Of a stretch of 10,894 bases of DNA, positions 1-6,959 are shown piece by piece. The translations under genes and the position numbers were made by a program. Under the pieces are notes generated by a model, which did not search any database, was not told where the DNA came from, and saw only the letters and a list, made by a program, of their open reading frames with translations. Every line of letters starts with the position of its first letter. The stretch's first letter is position 1. The stretch is from Pseudomonadota bacterium (GTDB lineage Bacteria; Pseudomonadota; Gammaproteobacteria; Burkholderiales; Rhodocyclaceae), in the NCBI GenBank assembly GCA_009778425.1, contig WRJU01000203.1, positions 1 to 10,894 of the forward strand, given 5' to 3'.

Positions 1-6
1 TCCATC

Positions 7-121
7 CCCCTCTCCCGCCCCTGCGGGGCACCCTCTCCCACAAGGGGAGAGGGATAAGAATGTACAGACTTGAACCAAAATCGCTCTAGACTTTTCCTTC
101 TCCCGCAAGCGGGAAAGGGAA
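7..121. repeat. REP-like cluster of GC-rich hairpins after hemY
   Basis: This non-coding stretch holds several inverted repeats. CCCTCTCCC occurs at 8-16 and again at 31-39, and the second copy pairs with GGGAGAGGG at 45-53 (9-bp stem, 5-nt loop). Between the two copies, GCCCC (17-21) pairs with GGGGC (25-29). A separate hairpin has TCCCGC (101-106) facing GCGGGA (109-114), and the pairing extends imperfectly to about 93-121. The motif style resembles short repeated extragenic palindromes common between genes in GC-rich proteobacteria; that comparison is from memory. The 93-121 hairpin begins about 18 bp past the hemY stop and could help end the hem transcript or protect its 3' end. Neither strand shows the long T-run of a classic intrinsic terminator. 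Confidence 0.6.
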
Positions 122-139
122 GTGTGCCGTGTGTGTGTA

Positions 140-1339
140 TTACCAGGCAGCGATCATCTCGGCGGCCGCGCGGTAATGTTTCTGCTCGTCCTCGCTTCTC
201 TCAAGACGTTTGAACAGGTTGGCCAGCGCCAGATGGGTCTCGACTTCCGGCTGCCACCGCAGTGAAAGCTCAAAGTACTCCACGGCTTTCCCCCACAACT
301 GCGATTCTGCGCACAGGCGGCCAAGCGAGAAGAGCAGCCCGGGGTCTTCCCTGTGATCGAGCAGCCAGTTTTCGCCCTTGCTCAGACACGCGCCGACATC
401 CCCACAAAAACCATAGAGGCGGGCAAGCCCAGTGTCCCATTCGGCATCGAGCAGACGCTCCAGGGTACGGCGCACGATGCGCCCCTTGCCCAGGCGCGCG
501 AAAAGCGGCACGGCTTCCAACACCAGTTGGCGGTCTTCGCGCTCTTCAGCGGGAATGGAGTCCCATATCCCGGTCAGCACATCATCGTTGCCGTCATTGG
601 CGGCATCAAATTCATCAGCGCGCGCGCGCAGACGTTCGACATGGACGCGGCACAGCAGAGGCCGTACCTGCTCATCAGTCAGTGCCTTATGCTTGCGCAG
701 CAAGCGAATCAGGTGCAGGGACTCATCCCATTGCCACAAGGCCATGGACACCCGTAGCGATAAACGCAGGGCGGCGATGTGGCGGCGGCCATCCGGTCGC
801 AGGGCATCGAGTTTCGCGGCAGCTTCCTCAAAATCACACGCAATGACGGCCAGTTCGGCTTCCGTCATCAGACGCGCCATTTGAACCCCTTCTTCTTCAT
901 CGCCCAGCCGCCCTATCCATTCGCGGTAACGGACATCGTCGCGCAACGCATGCGCGGCCCGCGCAGCCAAGAGGATCGCCGCCGCTGGCTGGTCGCTGGC
1001 CTCATAAGCCTTTTCCGCAAATTTCAGCGCCCTGGCGTAACGCCCTTCATGGAGAGTCAGCACGGCTTCGCGCAGGGAGCGATCCGCCCGTTGCCGCCGT
1101 CGGCGTTCGCGCCACTGGCCGACAACCTCCGGTAGCGTCAGGGTATTGCGTATCAGGCGGACGAGCAGGTAAGCCGCCATGAAGGCTGCCAACAGCGCCC
1201 CCGCGAAGAACTTGGCCGGCATCTGCAAACGCCAGTGCTGCGGAAGCACGAACTGCACGTAGCCCCAATCCTGGCTGATGAGCATGGATAGCCCCACGGC
1301 CAGGGCAAAAATAGTGATGATCCAGATCAGAACACGCAT
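140..1339 (-). CDS. hemY: HemY, inner-membrane TPR protein of the heme operon
   Basis: HemY is a membrane-anchored protein encoded at the end of hemC-hemD-hemX-hemY operons. It is thought to assist late tetrapyrrole synthesis, but no reaction is established. It should not be confused with the unrelated protoporphyrinogen oxidase also called HemY in Bacillus. The 399-residue product has the family's usual length of about 400. The sequence shows two N-terminal hydrophobic segments (about residues 3-22 and 44-62) separated by a WGYVQF/LP-containing loop. A basic stretch follows (WRERRRRQR, 76-84), then helical TPR-like repeats to the C-terminus, for example around 88-135 and 331-395. I start at MRVLIW because TGAGGG, formed by the hemX stop and the next bases, gives a Shine-Dalgarno site just upstream. 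The frame stays open for 47 more codons into hemX, but those encode no membrane segment and overlap that gene. Last gene of the operon. Confidence 0.93.
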   Translation of the reverse strand: MRVLIWIITIFALAVGLSMLISQDWGYVQFVLPQHWRLQMPAKFFAGALLAAFMAAYLLVRLIRNTLTLPEVVGQWRERRRRQRADRSLREAVLTLHEGRYARALKFAEKAYEASDQPAAAILLAARAAHALRDDVRYREWIGRLGDEEEGVQMARLMTEAELAVIACDFEEAAAKLDALRPDGRRHIAALRLSLRVSMALWQWDESLHLIRLLRKHKALTDEQVRPLLCRVHVERLRARADEFDAANDGNDDVLTGIWDSIPAEEREDRQLVLEAVPLFARLGKGRIVRRTLERLLDAEWDTGLARLYGFCGDVGACLSKGENWLLDHREDPGLLFSLGRLCAESQLWGKAVEYFELSLRWQPEVETHLALANLFKRLERSEDEQKHYRAAAEMIAAW

Positions 1340-1349
1340 CGCCCGACCC

Positions 1350-2627
1350 TCAGGGCTGCGCCGACGGAGCCACAGCTTCCGGGGCTGCGGGGGCATTGTC
1401 TGGTAGCACAGGCGGCTGCCCGGGCGGCGAGGAAGGCTCTCCGGCGCGGCGCGTCCGGAAACGACCCACGGCAGCGGCACTCTCGATCAATTCATTGCGT
1501 ATGACCCCGACCGGCATGCTTTCGAGCGTCCGCAACTCTTCAACGACCTCCTTCACGTCCTTGCTGCCCATGTCGAAAAAACGTTCGATCCAGTTGCGCG
1601 CCTGTTCAAGGTCGACGCCATAGGTATGCCCATCGCGCGCAAGCATGGCAAGACGCGCGGTCAGTAAGCGCATCTTCACGTTTTCGCGCAGAAAGGCGCT
1701 TTGCTCCGGCGCGAGCAGCACAGCCTTGTCATTTTTATCGAGCCGCTCGAACTTCACCAGAGAGCGCAATTCCTCCCACACATCCGTCGCCAGGGCGCGA
1801 ATGAAATGGGCAACCCCTTCCCCATCGTTTTTTTCAATGGACCTGACGGACGCCTCCCCGTCGGGGACTTCGCCGTGATAGGCCAGCGGAAGCGCGTCGA
1901 TCTTTCCAAGTACATGTTCAAGGCGCTCCGCCGTGCGCGGCATGTCGAAAGTGTCCTGGCGGCTCAGCTTTTCGATGTCCGTCTTGAGCGCCTGCCGCAA
2001 GGCCGAAAACTGGCCGTGATCATTCTGTTCCAGGCGGGCTTGCGCCTCCCGGAGCACGATCAGCGCCATCTCGATATTGCCCGCGTACTGCAACTGCTGC
2101 CCGGCAAACTCCACCGCCTGTTGAACCTCGGCAACGACGCGCTCCTCCTGCGAACGGGAAAATTGCTGGTAGAGCGCCTCCAGCGCTACGGCATGCCCCT
2201 CGCTTTTGCTGAGTTGCCCTTCGAGAGCGCCGATTTTGGCCAGGATGGTATCCAGGCTCTCATGTTCCCGTTTCGCGCTCGCGCGCGACTCGCCAACGGC
2301 CTGGTCGCTCTCCCGCAAACGTTCCGCAACTTCTTTGCGCAAATTTTCGCCTTGGGCGCGCCACTCGTATGCCTGCCACAAGGCAAATCCGGCAAAACCG
2401 ATAGACAGCAGCGCAAGAAGCAGCGCCCAACCCACCGCGCCGCGCCCGCCCCTTTGATTCGCCGGAGCGGAAGCCGATACCGGCGGCACAGCGGGCAATT
2501 CAGGCGCGGACGCTGAAGTTGTCGGTTCATTCGCTGGTGGCACGGAAGACGGCTCGGCGGGAAGCTGCTCAGGCATGATCCCGGATTCGGGCAAGCTGTC
2601 GTCGTGTGAAGAAGTAGGCGAGTTCAT
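1350..2627 (-). CDS. hemX: HemX, membrane coiled-coil protein of the heme operon
   Basis: This protein is often labelled uroporphyrinogen-III C-methyltransferase, but I see no methyltransferase motif. It fits the HemX family, a single-pass inner-membrane protein with a large periplasmic domain and a poorly defined role in tetrapyrrole synthesis. The 425 residues read as follows: a Pro/Ser/Ala-rich cytoplasmic tail (1-58), one transmembrane helix (about 65-85), and a charged heptad-like coiled coil (about 92-165). The conserved helical HemX domain follows (about 165-390, including ALIVLREAQARL near 188-199 and VWEELRSLVKFERLD near 283-297), and then a Pro/Ala-rich tail (396-425). It is a little longer than the roughly 390 residues of E. 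coli HemX, mostly because of the two tails. It sits 11 bp after hemD and 10 bp before hemY. The chosen ATG has no clear Shine-Dalgarno site; Met18 is an alternative start. Confidence 0.9.
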   Translation of the reverse strand: MNSPTSSHDDSLPESGIMPEQLPAEPSSVPPANEPTTSASAPELPAVPPVSASAPANQRGGRGAVGWALLLALLSIGFAGFALWQAYEWRAQGENLRKEVAERLRESDQAVGESRASAKREHESLDTILAKIGALEGQLSKSEGHAVALEALYQQFSRSQEERVVAEVQQAVEFAGQQLQYAGNIEMALIVLREAQARLEQNDHGQFSALRQALKTDIEKLSRQDTFDMPRTAERLEHVLGKIDALPLAYHGEVPDGEASVRSIEKNDGEGVAHFIRALATDVWEELRSLVKFERLDKNDKAVLLAPEQSAFLRENVKMRLLTARLAMLARDGHTYGVDLEQARNWIERFFDMGSKDVKEVVEELRTLESMPVGVIRNELIESAAAVGRFRTRRAGEPSSPPGQPPVLPDNAPAAPEAVAPSAQP

Positions 2628-2638
2628 GGCAAGAGAGT

Positions 2639-3415
2639 TTAACCAAAGAATGCGGTAAGCGCGTATAACAATGCGTCATTTCCAGCCCCGGCGGCAATAG
2701 TTTTCTCCAGCCCATGCAAGTGACAACGTGCGGCAATACGCGGGTGTGATACGAAAATCGGTACAGCCGACAAGCGGGCAAGCCCTTCACTGCCGACGAT
2801 CCGAGCCAGATGATCGACCCCTTCGCCCGTCGTGATCGAAAGGGCATCGAGCTTGCCGCGCGTGGCAAGTTCCAATAGTAGCGCTGGATCGGCTGCCGGA
2901 CAGCGCCTGTGATAGCAGGACAGATATTCGACGCGCGCGCCACGCGCCGCGAGGGTTTCGCCGAGCAATTCCCGGCCTATGCCGCCCCGCACGATCAACA
3001 CCGCCCGGCCATGCACAACCTCGGGTGCGAACGCTGGCAATGCCAGCGCCGCTTCGCTGTCGAAGCCCTGCTCCGGGGCAATCACCTCGGCAAAACCGCG
3101 CGCGCCGAGCGCACGGGCACTGCCCTGCCCCACCGCCGCGACACGCAGCCCAAGCGGCCATGCCCGAATTTTCCGCAACCCGGCCAGGCCATGTTCGACC
3201 GCGTTTGGGCTGACGAAAAACGCGATGTCGAAGGTATCGAGCCGCGCCGCGACGGGCGCGAACACGGCAGGATCAGTGACGGGAACAATTTCCAGCAGCG
3301 GAAAACGGAACGCACGCCCGCCCGCTTCTTCAATGGCGCGGCACAGGGCTTCGGCCTGAGCCGCCGGACGGGTGACGGCAATCGTCCGACCGGCGAGCGT
3401 GCCGCCCATCGCCAT
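2639..3415 (-). CDS. hemD: Uroporphyrinogen-III synthase HemD
   Basis: This cytoplasmic enzyme (EC 4.2.1.75) closes the linear tetrapyrrole hydroxymethylbilane while inverting ring D, giving uroporphyrinogen III, the precursor of heme, siroheme and cobalamin. The family is poorly conserved, but the two-lobed plan is clear. Visible motifs are VTRP (14-17), FFVSPNAVEHG (66-76), the glycine-rich AVGQGSAR (94-101), RGGIGRELL (143-151), SITTGEGVDHL (193-203) and FVSHPRIAA (221-229). At 258 residues it has normal length. It begins 6 bp after the hemC stop. Two ATGs lie close together (3415 and 3409). An AAGGG overlapping the hemC stop is spaced better for the second, so the true protein may be two residues shorter. 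Being second in the operon fits direct hand-over of product from HemC. Confidence 0.96.
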   Translation of the reverse strand: MAMGGTLAGRTIAVTRPAAQAEALCRAIEEAGGRAFRFPLLEIVPVTDPAVFAPVAARLDTFDIAFFVSPNAVEHGLAGLRKIRAWPLGLRVAAVGQGSARALGARGFAEVIAPEQGFDSEAALALPAFAPEVVHGRAVLIVRGGIGRELLGETLAARGARVEYLSCYHRRCPAADPALLLELATRGKLDALSITTGEGVDHLARIVGSEGLARLSAVPIFVSHPRIAARCHLHGLEKTIAAGAGNDALLYALTAFFG

Positions 3416-3421
3416 GCGCCC

Positions 3422-4372
3422 TTAAGCCAGTTCGGCCAGAATTTCTCCGGCCCCTTGGGCGAGCAGATCGTCCGCCAACGCCCGACCCAGCGACTCGGCC
3501 TCTGAGGCTGCGCCCTCGCGCTCTCCGCGCACGATGCGGCTGCCATCGGGCAGAGCGACGAAGCCGCGCAAGCACACGCGGCCCGCGCGTATTTCGCCAT
3601 AGGCGCCGAGCGGCGTTTCGCAACTGCCCGCCAAAGAACGGGAGAACGCGCGCTCGGCGGCGACACAGGCGGCGGCATCGGCATCGGCCAAGGCTTGCAG
3701 ACAAGCGATGAGATCAGCGCGCGCCGTCAGGCATTCGATGCCGAGCGCCCCCTGTCCGGTTGCCGGCAAGGACACCTCCGCAGGCAGGATGGCGCGGATA
3801 CGCGATTCCAGCCCCAGGCGGCGCAGTCCGGCGGCGGCGAGGATGATGGCGTCGAACTGGCCTTCGTCGAGCTTGCGCAAGCGGGTATCGAGGTTGCCCC
3901 GCAGGCTGGCGACGGAAAGAAATGGATATTGAGCGTGAATCTGCGACTCCCGCCGTAACGACGACGTGCCGACCACCGCGCCCGGCGGCATGTCATCGAG
4001 CGAGCCATACCGCGTGGACACGAACGCATCGAACGGCATCTCACGCGCCGTAACGCAGGCCAACACGAATTCCTCCCCCATGACCATCGGCACATCCTTC
4101 ATCGAGTGCACCGCGATGTCCGCGCGCCCTTCGAGCAGTGCCGTTTCCAGTTCCTTGACGAACAATCCCTTCCCGCCCACTTTAGCCAGCGGCCGATCCA
4201 GAATTTGGTCGCCGCGCGTGGTCATGCCCAGCAACTCGACCCGGCAATCCGGATAAACCTCTTCGAGCCGCGCCTTGATGTGCTCGGCCTGCCACAGCGC
4301 CAACCGGCTCTCACGGGTCGCGATTACGATACGGTCTGGCGCACGACCGCCCACGGGGGAAGGAACACTCAC
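3422..4372 (-). CDS. hemC: Porphobilinogen deaminase (hydroxymethylbilane synthase) HemC
   Basis: This cytoplasmic enzyme (EC 2.5.1.61) joins four porphobilinogens into hydroxymethylbilane, using a covalently bound dipyrromethane primer. The attachment cysteine is visible as Cys251 in GSCETPLGAYGE. The catalytic aspartate lies in HSMKDVP (Asp93). Other family signatures are IATRESRLALWQAEH (17-31), GGKGLFVKELE (66-76), GTSSLRR (135-141), LRGNLDTRLRKLD (157-169) and LPATGQGALGIE (202-213). Length is 316 residues, near the usual 310. The first available start is a GTG at 4372 with a modest AAGAG seven bases upstream. In the same frame a TAG stop lies at 4412-4414, so the start cannot be much further upstream. 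It is the first gene of the hem operon; the 106-bp gap before it probably holds the promoter. Confidence 0.98.
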   Translation of the reverse strand: MSVPSPVGGRAPDRIVIATRESRLALWQAEHIKARLEEVYPDCRVELLGMTTRGDQILDRPLAKVGGKGLFVKELETALLEGRADIAVHSMKDVPMVMGEEFVLACVTAREMPFDAFVSTRYGSLDDMPPGAVVGTSSLRRESQIHAQYPFLSVASLRGNLDTRLRKLDEGQFDAIILAAAGLRRLGLESRIRAILPAEVSLPATGQGALGIECLTARADLIACLQALADADAAACVAAERAFSRSLAGSCETPLGAYGEIRAGRVCLRGFVALPDGSRIVRGEREGAASEAESLGRALADDLLAQGAGEILAELA

Positions 4373-4478
4373 GACGGAACTCTTGTGATGGTGATGGAAG
4401 TGGCAGGGATTCTATGCCATGTTGGGTCTTAACACCTACCCTCCGCGCCAGATGTCCCGGCGGTGCGGATTTTCCCGC
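4373..4478 (-). promoter_or_regulatory. bpt-hemC intergenic region with a possible hem operon promoter
   Basis: This 106-bp gap separates the bpt stop from the hemC GTG. On the minus strand it contains TAGAAT at 4414-4409, a five-of-six match to the sigma-70 -10 consensus, placed to give a leader of roughly 30 nt. I find no good -35 hexamer at the proper distance, so the promoter call is tentative. Just after the bpt stop there is a weak GCGG/CCGC hairpin without a U-tract, so a terminator for aat-bpt is not clear and read-through into hemC is possible. A short CATCACCATCAC tandem lies at 4396-4385 in the leader. Confidence 0.3.
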
Positions 4479-5255
4479 TTACTCGCCGGACACGCCGGGA
4501 TCAATCTCCCGCCAGTGTCCTTCCCGATAACCTTCGATGGGGCGAAAACGGGTCTTATAGGCCATCTTCTGGATCTCCTTGATCCAGTAGCCGAGATACA
4601 GGTAAGGCAGATGCGCCTGACGGCAGGCTTCGATTTGCCACAGTATGGCGTAAGTTCCGAATGAAGCGCGCGGCAGTTCGGGATCGAAGAAGGTGTAGAC
4701 GCTGGAGAGGCCGTCTTCCAGATTATCAATGACGCAGATCATGCGCAGGGCATCGCCTTCGCGGAATTCAATGAAGGAAGTCTCGACCGGGCTTTGCAGC
4801 AGGAATTGCTGGTACTGCTCGCGGCTTTCTTCGTCCATGCCCCCCTGGGGGTGGCGCATGCGCAGGTAACGCCGGTAGAGGAGAAAATGCTCCTCGTTGA
4901 ACACCGGAGGGCAGATACGGACGGCAAGCCTGGCGTGGCGCTGCATGGCGCGGCGCTGGCTGCGATCCGGGATAAAGCGCGCCACGGGCAGGCGCACCGG
5001 CACACAGGCGTGGCAATCGTCGCAATGCGGGCGGTAGATGAACGTGCCGCTGCGCCGGAAACCGTGTTGCACGAGCAGCGCGCTGTAAGCTGCGCCAAGG
5101 TCGGGGTTCAGGTCATTTTCGGGGGGATGTCCAGGCGTCTCAATGACCCTGGCCAGCGCAACCTGCGAGCGCGCCGTGCGTTCCGGCAGGTAAGAACAGG
5201 AATACGGCGCGGTGGCGTAGAAGTGGATCGGAGAAAAATTGTCGTTCTGGCGCAT
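4479..5255 (-). CDS. bpt: Aspartate/glutamate leucyltransferase Bpt (N-degron pathway)
   Basis: Bpt (EC 2.3.2.29) transfers leucine from Leu-tRNA to proteins that begin with Asp or Glu, creating an N-degron read by ClpS/ClpAP. It belongs to the same superfamily as eukaryotic arginyltransferase ATE1. The N-terminal domain shows the typical FYATAPYSCSYLPER (12-26) and a cysteine cluster, Cys78, Cys81 and Cys84, that with Cys20 resembles the metal or Fe-S cysteines of the family. The GNAT-like C-terminal domain has SSVYTFFDPELPRASFGTYA (184-203) and YLYLGYWIKEIQKMAYK (218-234). The 258-residue length is normal. The frame runs 40 codons further upstream, but the ATG at 5255 is chosen because GAGG lies six bases before it, inside and just after the aat TGA, and because family proteins begin just before this FYATAPY block. 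It is 7 bp downstream of aat. Confidence 0.95.
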   Translation of the reverse strand: MRQNDNFSPIHFYATAPYSCSYLPERTARSQVALARVIETPGHPPENDLNPDLGAAYSALLVQHGFRRSGTFIYRPHCDDCHACVPVRLPVARFIPDRSQRRAMQRHARLAVRICPPVFNEEHFLLYRRYLRMRHPQGGMDEESREQYQQFLLQSPVETSFIEFREGDALRMICVIDNLEDGLSSVYTFFDPELPRASFGTYAILWQIEACRQAHLPYLYLGYWIKEIQKMAYKTRFRPIEGYREGHWREIDPGVSGE

Positions 5256-5262
5256 GGATGCC

Positions 5263-5997
5263 TCAAGCCGCAGCGGCCTCATTCCAGTCAATGGATGCCG
5301 CCAGATCGGCAGGCCAGCGGCGTGGTGGCTCGGTCGGTACTGCCCAGCGTTCGAGCCAGACGCAGAATTCGTCACGGGGAACTTCCCGCGCGCCCATCGA
5401 TTGCAGGTGCGCGGTACTCATCTGGCAGTCGATCATGGTGAAGCCCTTTGCCGCGAGCAGCCTTGCCAGATGGGCAAGCGCAACCTTTGAAGCGTCGGTT
5501 TCAAACGAAAACATGGATTCGCCGAAAAACACGCGACCCAGCGCCATTCCGTAAAGCCCGCCTACCAATCGGCCTTCGCGCCAGCATTCGACGCTATGGG
5601 CATGGCCAAGCTCGAACATCCGGCAGTAGGCGGCCTGCATGGCCGGGAGAATCCAGGTTTTACCGCCGGGTTCGCGCGGCATGGCGCAGGCGGCGATCAC
5701 GGCGGGGAAATCGGTATCGAGGCGTACCTCGAAGCGAGGTTGCCGCAAGACCCGGCGCAGTGAGCGGCGGACGCAGATTTCACGCGGAAAAAGGACGAGG
5801 CGCGGATCGGGACTCCACCACAGAATGGGTTCGCCCTCGTTGAACCACGGGAAAAGCCCGCGCCGGTAAGCGGCAAGCAGCCAATCCGGCAAAAGCGCGC
5901 CCCCGGCGGCAACCAGGCCGTTGGGTTCTTCCAAGGCCGTGGAGGCGTCTGGAAAATCAGCTAAATCGTGGAGCCAGGGAATCGTGCGCGAAACCAT
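5263..5997 (-). CDS. aat: Leucyl/phenylalanyl-tRNA--protein transferase Aat
   Basis: Aat (EC 2.3.2.6) moves Leu or Phe from aminoacyl-tRNA onto proteins with N-terminal Arg or Lys, which targets them to ClpS/ClpAP. Family motifs are clear: GLVAAGG (27-33), YRRGLFPWF (44-52), PILWWSPDPR (57-66), GHAHSVECW (131-139), LVGGLYG (144-150), FFGESMFS (157-164, with the conserved Glu160) and MIDCQ (188-192, with the conserved Asp190). From the ATG at 5997 the protein has 244 residues, close to the usual 230-245. A GTG 16 codons upstream is in frame but has no ribosome site and would add non-family sequence. The Shine-Dalgarno at 5997 is weak (AGG). It is followed at once by bpt; the pair supplies both classes of bacterial N-degron tagging. 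Confidence 0.96.
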   Translation of the reverse strand: MVSRTIPWLHDLADFPDASTALEEPNGLVAAGGALLPDWLLAAYRRGLFPWFNEGEPILWWSPDPRLVLFPREICVRRSLRRVLRQPRFEVRLDTDFPAVIAACAMPREPGGKTWILPAMQAAYCRMFELGHAHSVECWREGRLVGGLYGMALGRVFFGESMFSFETDASKVALAHLARLLAAKGFTMIDCQMSTAHLQSMGAREVPRDEFCVWLERWAVPTEPPRRWPADLAASIDWNEAAAA

Positions 5998-6089
5998 GCC
6001 TGAAGTGTCACAGAATTCCAGCGAAGGTGAAGCGTGATTTACCACGGAAGCAGCTACGGACGATCACCACCGACCGCCCGCTTCGTGCC
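5998..6089 (-). other. NlpC/P60 gene to aat intergenic gap
   Basis: These 92 bp lie between the NlpC/P60 stop and the aat start. I see no strong promoter, no stable hairpin with a T-run and no small open frame with a ribosome site. A promoter for aat-bpt could be here but is not evident by eye. Confidence 0.4.
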
Positions 6090-6959
6090 TCATTCAGAGG
6101 TGGTAGACGCTGGAAGGTTGGCAAGCGCGGCGGCAAGCCGGGTCGAGCCCTCGGCATCGTTGATCATGCGGCGAGCCGTGACATAGCGCGCTGCCCAGAA
6201 TTTGTTATAGAGCTTGTCGATGCGCACGAGCTTGCCCGTGGCGGGGGCATGCAGGAACTTGCCGCTCCCCACATAGATGCCGACGTGAGAGATGTTCGTG
6301 CCGATGGTATTGAAGAACACCAGATCGCCCGGCTTGAGTTCGCGCACACTGACCCGGTTGCCCTGCCCGGACTGTTCGAGCGCGGTACGCGGCAGGTCGA
6401 TCCCCACGGAGTTGCGGAAGACAAGCTGCACGAGACCGCTGCAATCCATCCCGGTGATCGGGGAAGAACCTCCCCAACGATAGGGCACACCGATGTACAT
6501 CAGCCCTTCGCCAAGCAGTTTCTGCACGGAGGAGGCGCTCGGCGAATGCCTTACAGTCGCGAGTCCGCCCAGCCCCAACGTGTTGGCGGAGGATCTCGCC
6601 GCAGCGTAAGAGGCCTCTTCGATTTGCAGCTTGCCCGCGTTGTTGGACGTGGTCGTGGCCGTGTTCAGCAGGGTGCTGGTGGCGACGGTGACGGCAATCG
6701 GGGCATGGTTGGAAAGCTCATTCGGCGTCAGCACGGGAACCGGGTCACGGGCAGCGCGCGTGGAAGTAAACGCGGTGACGGCCACAAGGCCAAATACCGG
6801 GCCGCTACGAATAGCGCGCACAAGGACAGCCGAACCCCGGACGCTCTCGGAACGCGTGACATCAGCCTGATTGTCCTGTGCTCCGGACACTGCGGCGTTT
6901 GCGCTCAGCGGGGCTAACAACGAAAGACCCAGCAGGAAGGAGGCAATTGGGTAACGCAT
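6090..6959 (-). CDS. Secreted NlpC/P60-family peptidoglycan hydrolase
   Basis: This is a putative cell-wall endopeptidase that cuts stem peptides of peptidoglycan. Residues 1-22 are a Sec signal peptide (basic start, hydrophobic SFLLGLSLLAPLS, cleavage motif ANA) with no lipobox cysteine, so the product should be periplasmic and soluble. Residues 23-140 are low-complexity, rich in Ser/Thr/Ala, and match no domain I recognise. The NlpC/P60 domain covers about 143-265. The nucleophile Cys173 is in GMDCSGLVQLVF, His225 in ISHVGIYVG, and His237 is the likely third residue in FLHAP. The PYRWGG motif (159-164) and LKPGDLVFF (208-216) are typical. A short low-complexity tail (268-289) follows. No LysM or SH3 wall-binding domain is present. 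The ATG has no Shine-Dalgarno and sits after an AT-rich leader. The exact bond cut is unknown. Confidence 0.92.
   Translation of the reverse strand: MRYPIASFLLGLSLLAPLSANAAVSGAQDNQADVTRSESVRGSAVLVRAIRSGPVFGLVAVTAFTSTRAARDPVPVLTPNELSNHAPIAVTVATSTLLNTATTTSNNAGKLQIEEASYAAARSSANTLGLGGLATVRHSPSASSVQKLLGEGLMYIGVPYRWGGSSPITGMDCSGLVQLVFRNSVGIDLPRTALEQSGQGNRVSVRELKPGDLVFFNTIGTNISHVGIYVGSGKFLHAPATGKLVRIDKLYNKFWAARYVTARRMINDAEGSTRLAAALANLPASTTSE

Noticed and set aside
129..138. Five GT dinucleotides in a row next to the hemY stop, considered as a phase-variable repeat
   Set aside because: Five units is short, and the run lies outside the coding region just beyond the stop, so slippage would not switch any gene here.
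1340..1480. Possible 47-residue N-terminal extension of HemY
   Set aside because: It would overlap the hemX coding region and puts non-family sequence before the membrane helix. The MRVLIW start has a good ribosome site at the hemX stop.
1701..2516. A 271-codon plus-strand frame opposite hemX, and similar ones opposite bpt (4794-5441) and hemD (2909-3505)
   Set aside because: All are codon-aligned antisense shadows of well-supported minus-strand genes.
4463..4478. Small GCGG/CCGC hairpin right after the bpt stop, considered as a terminator
   Set aside because: The stem is only about 4-5 bp and no T-run follows on the minus strand.
5256..5375. Possible 40-residue N-terminal extension of Bpt
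   Set aside because: It would lie inside aat. The ATG at 5255 has GAGG at the right distance and matches the usual start of the family.
5998..6045. Possible 16-residue extension of Aat from a GTG
   Set aside because: There is no ribosome site before the GTG. The ATG at 5997 gives a normal 244-residue protein starting just ahead of the IPWL segment.
6027..6917. A 296-codon plus-strand frame opposite the NlpC/P60 gene
   Set aside because: It is codon-aligned antisense to a clear NlpC/P60 domain gene, has low-complexity Arg/Gly-rich translation and shows no recognisable motif.
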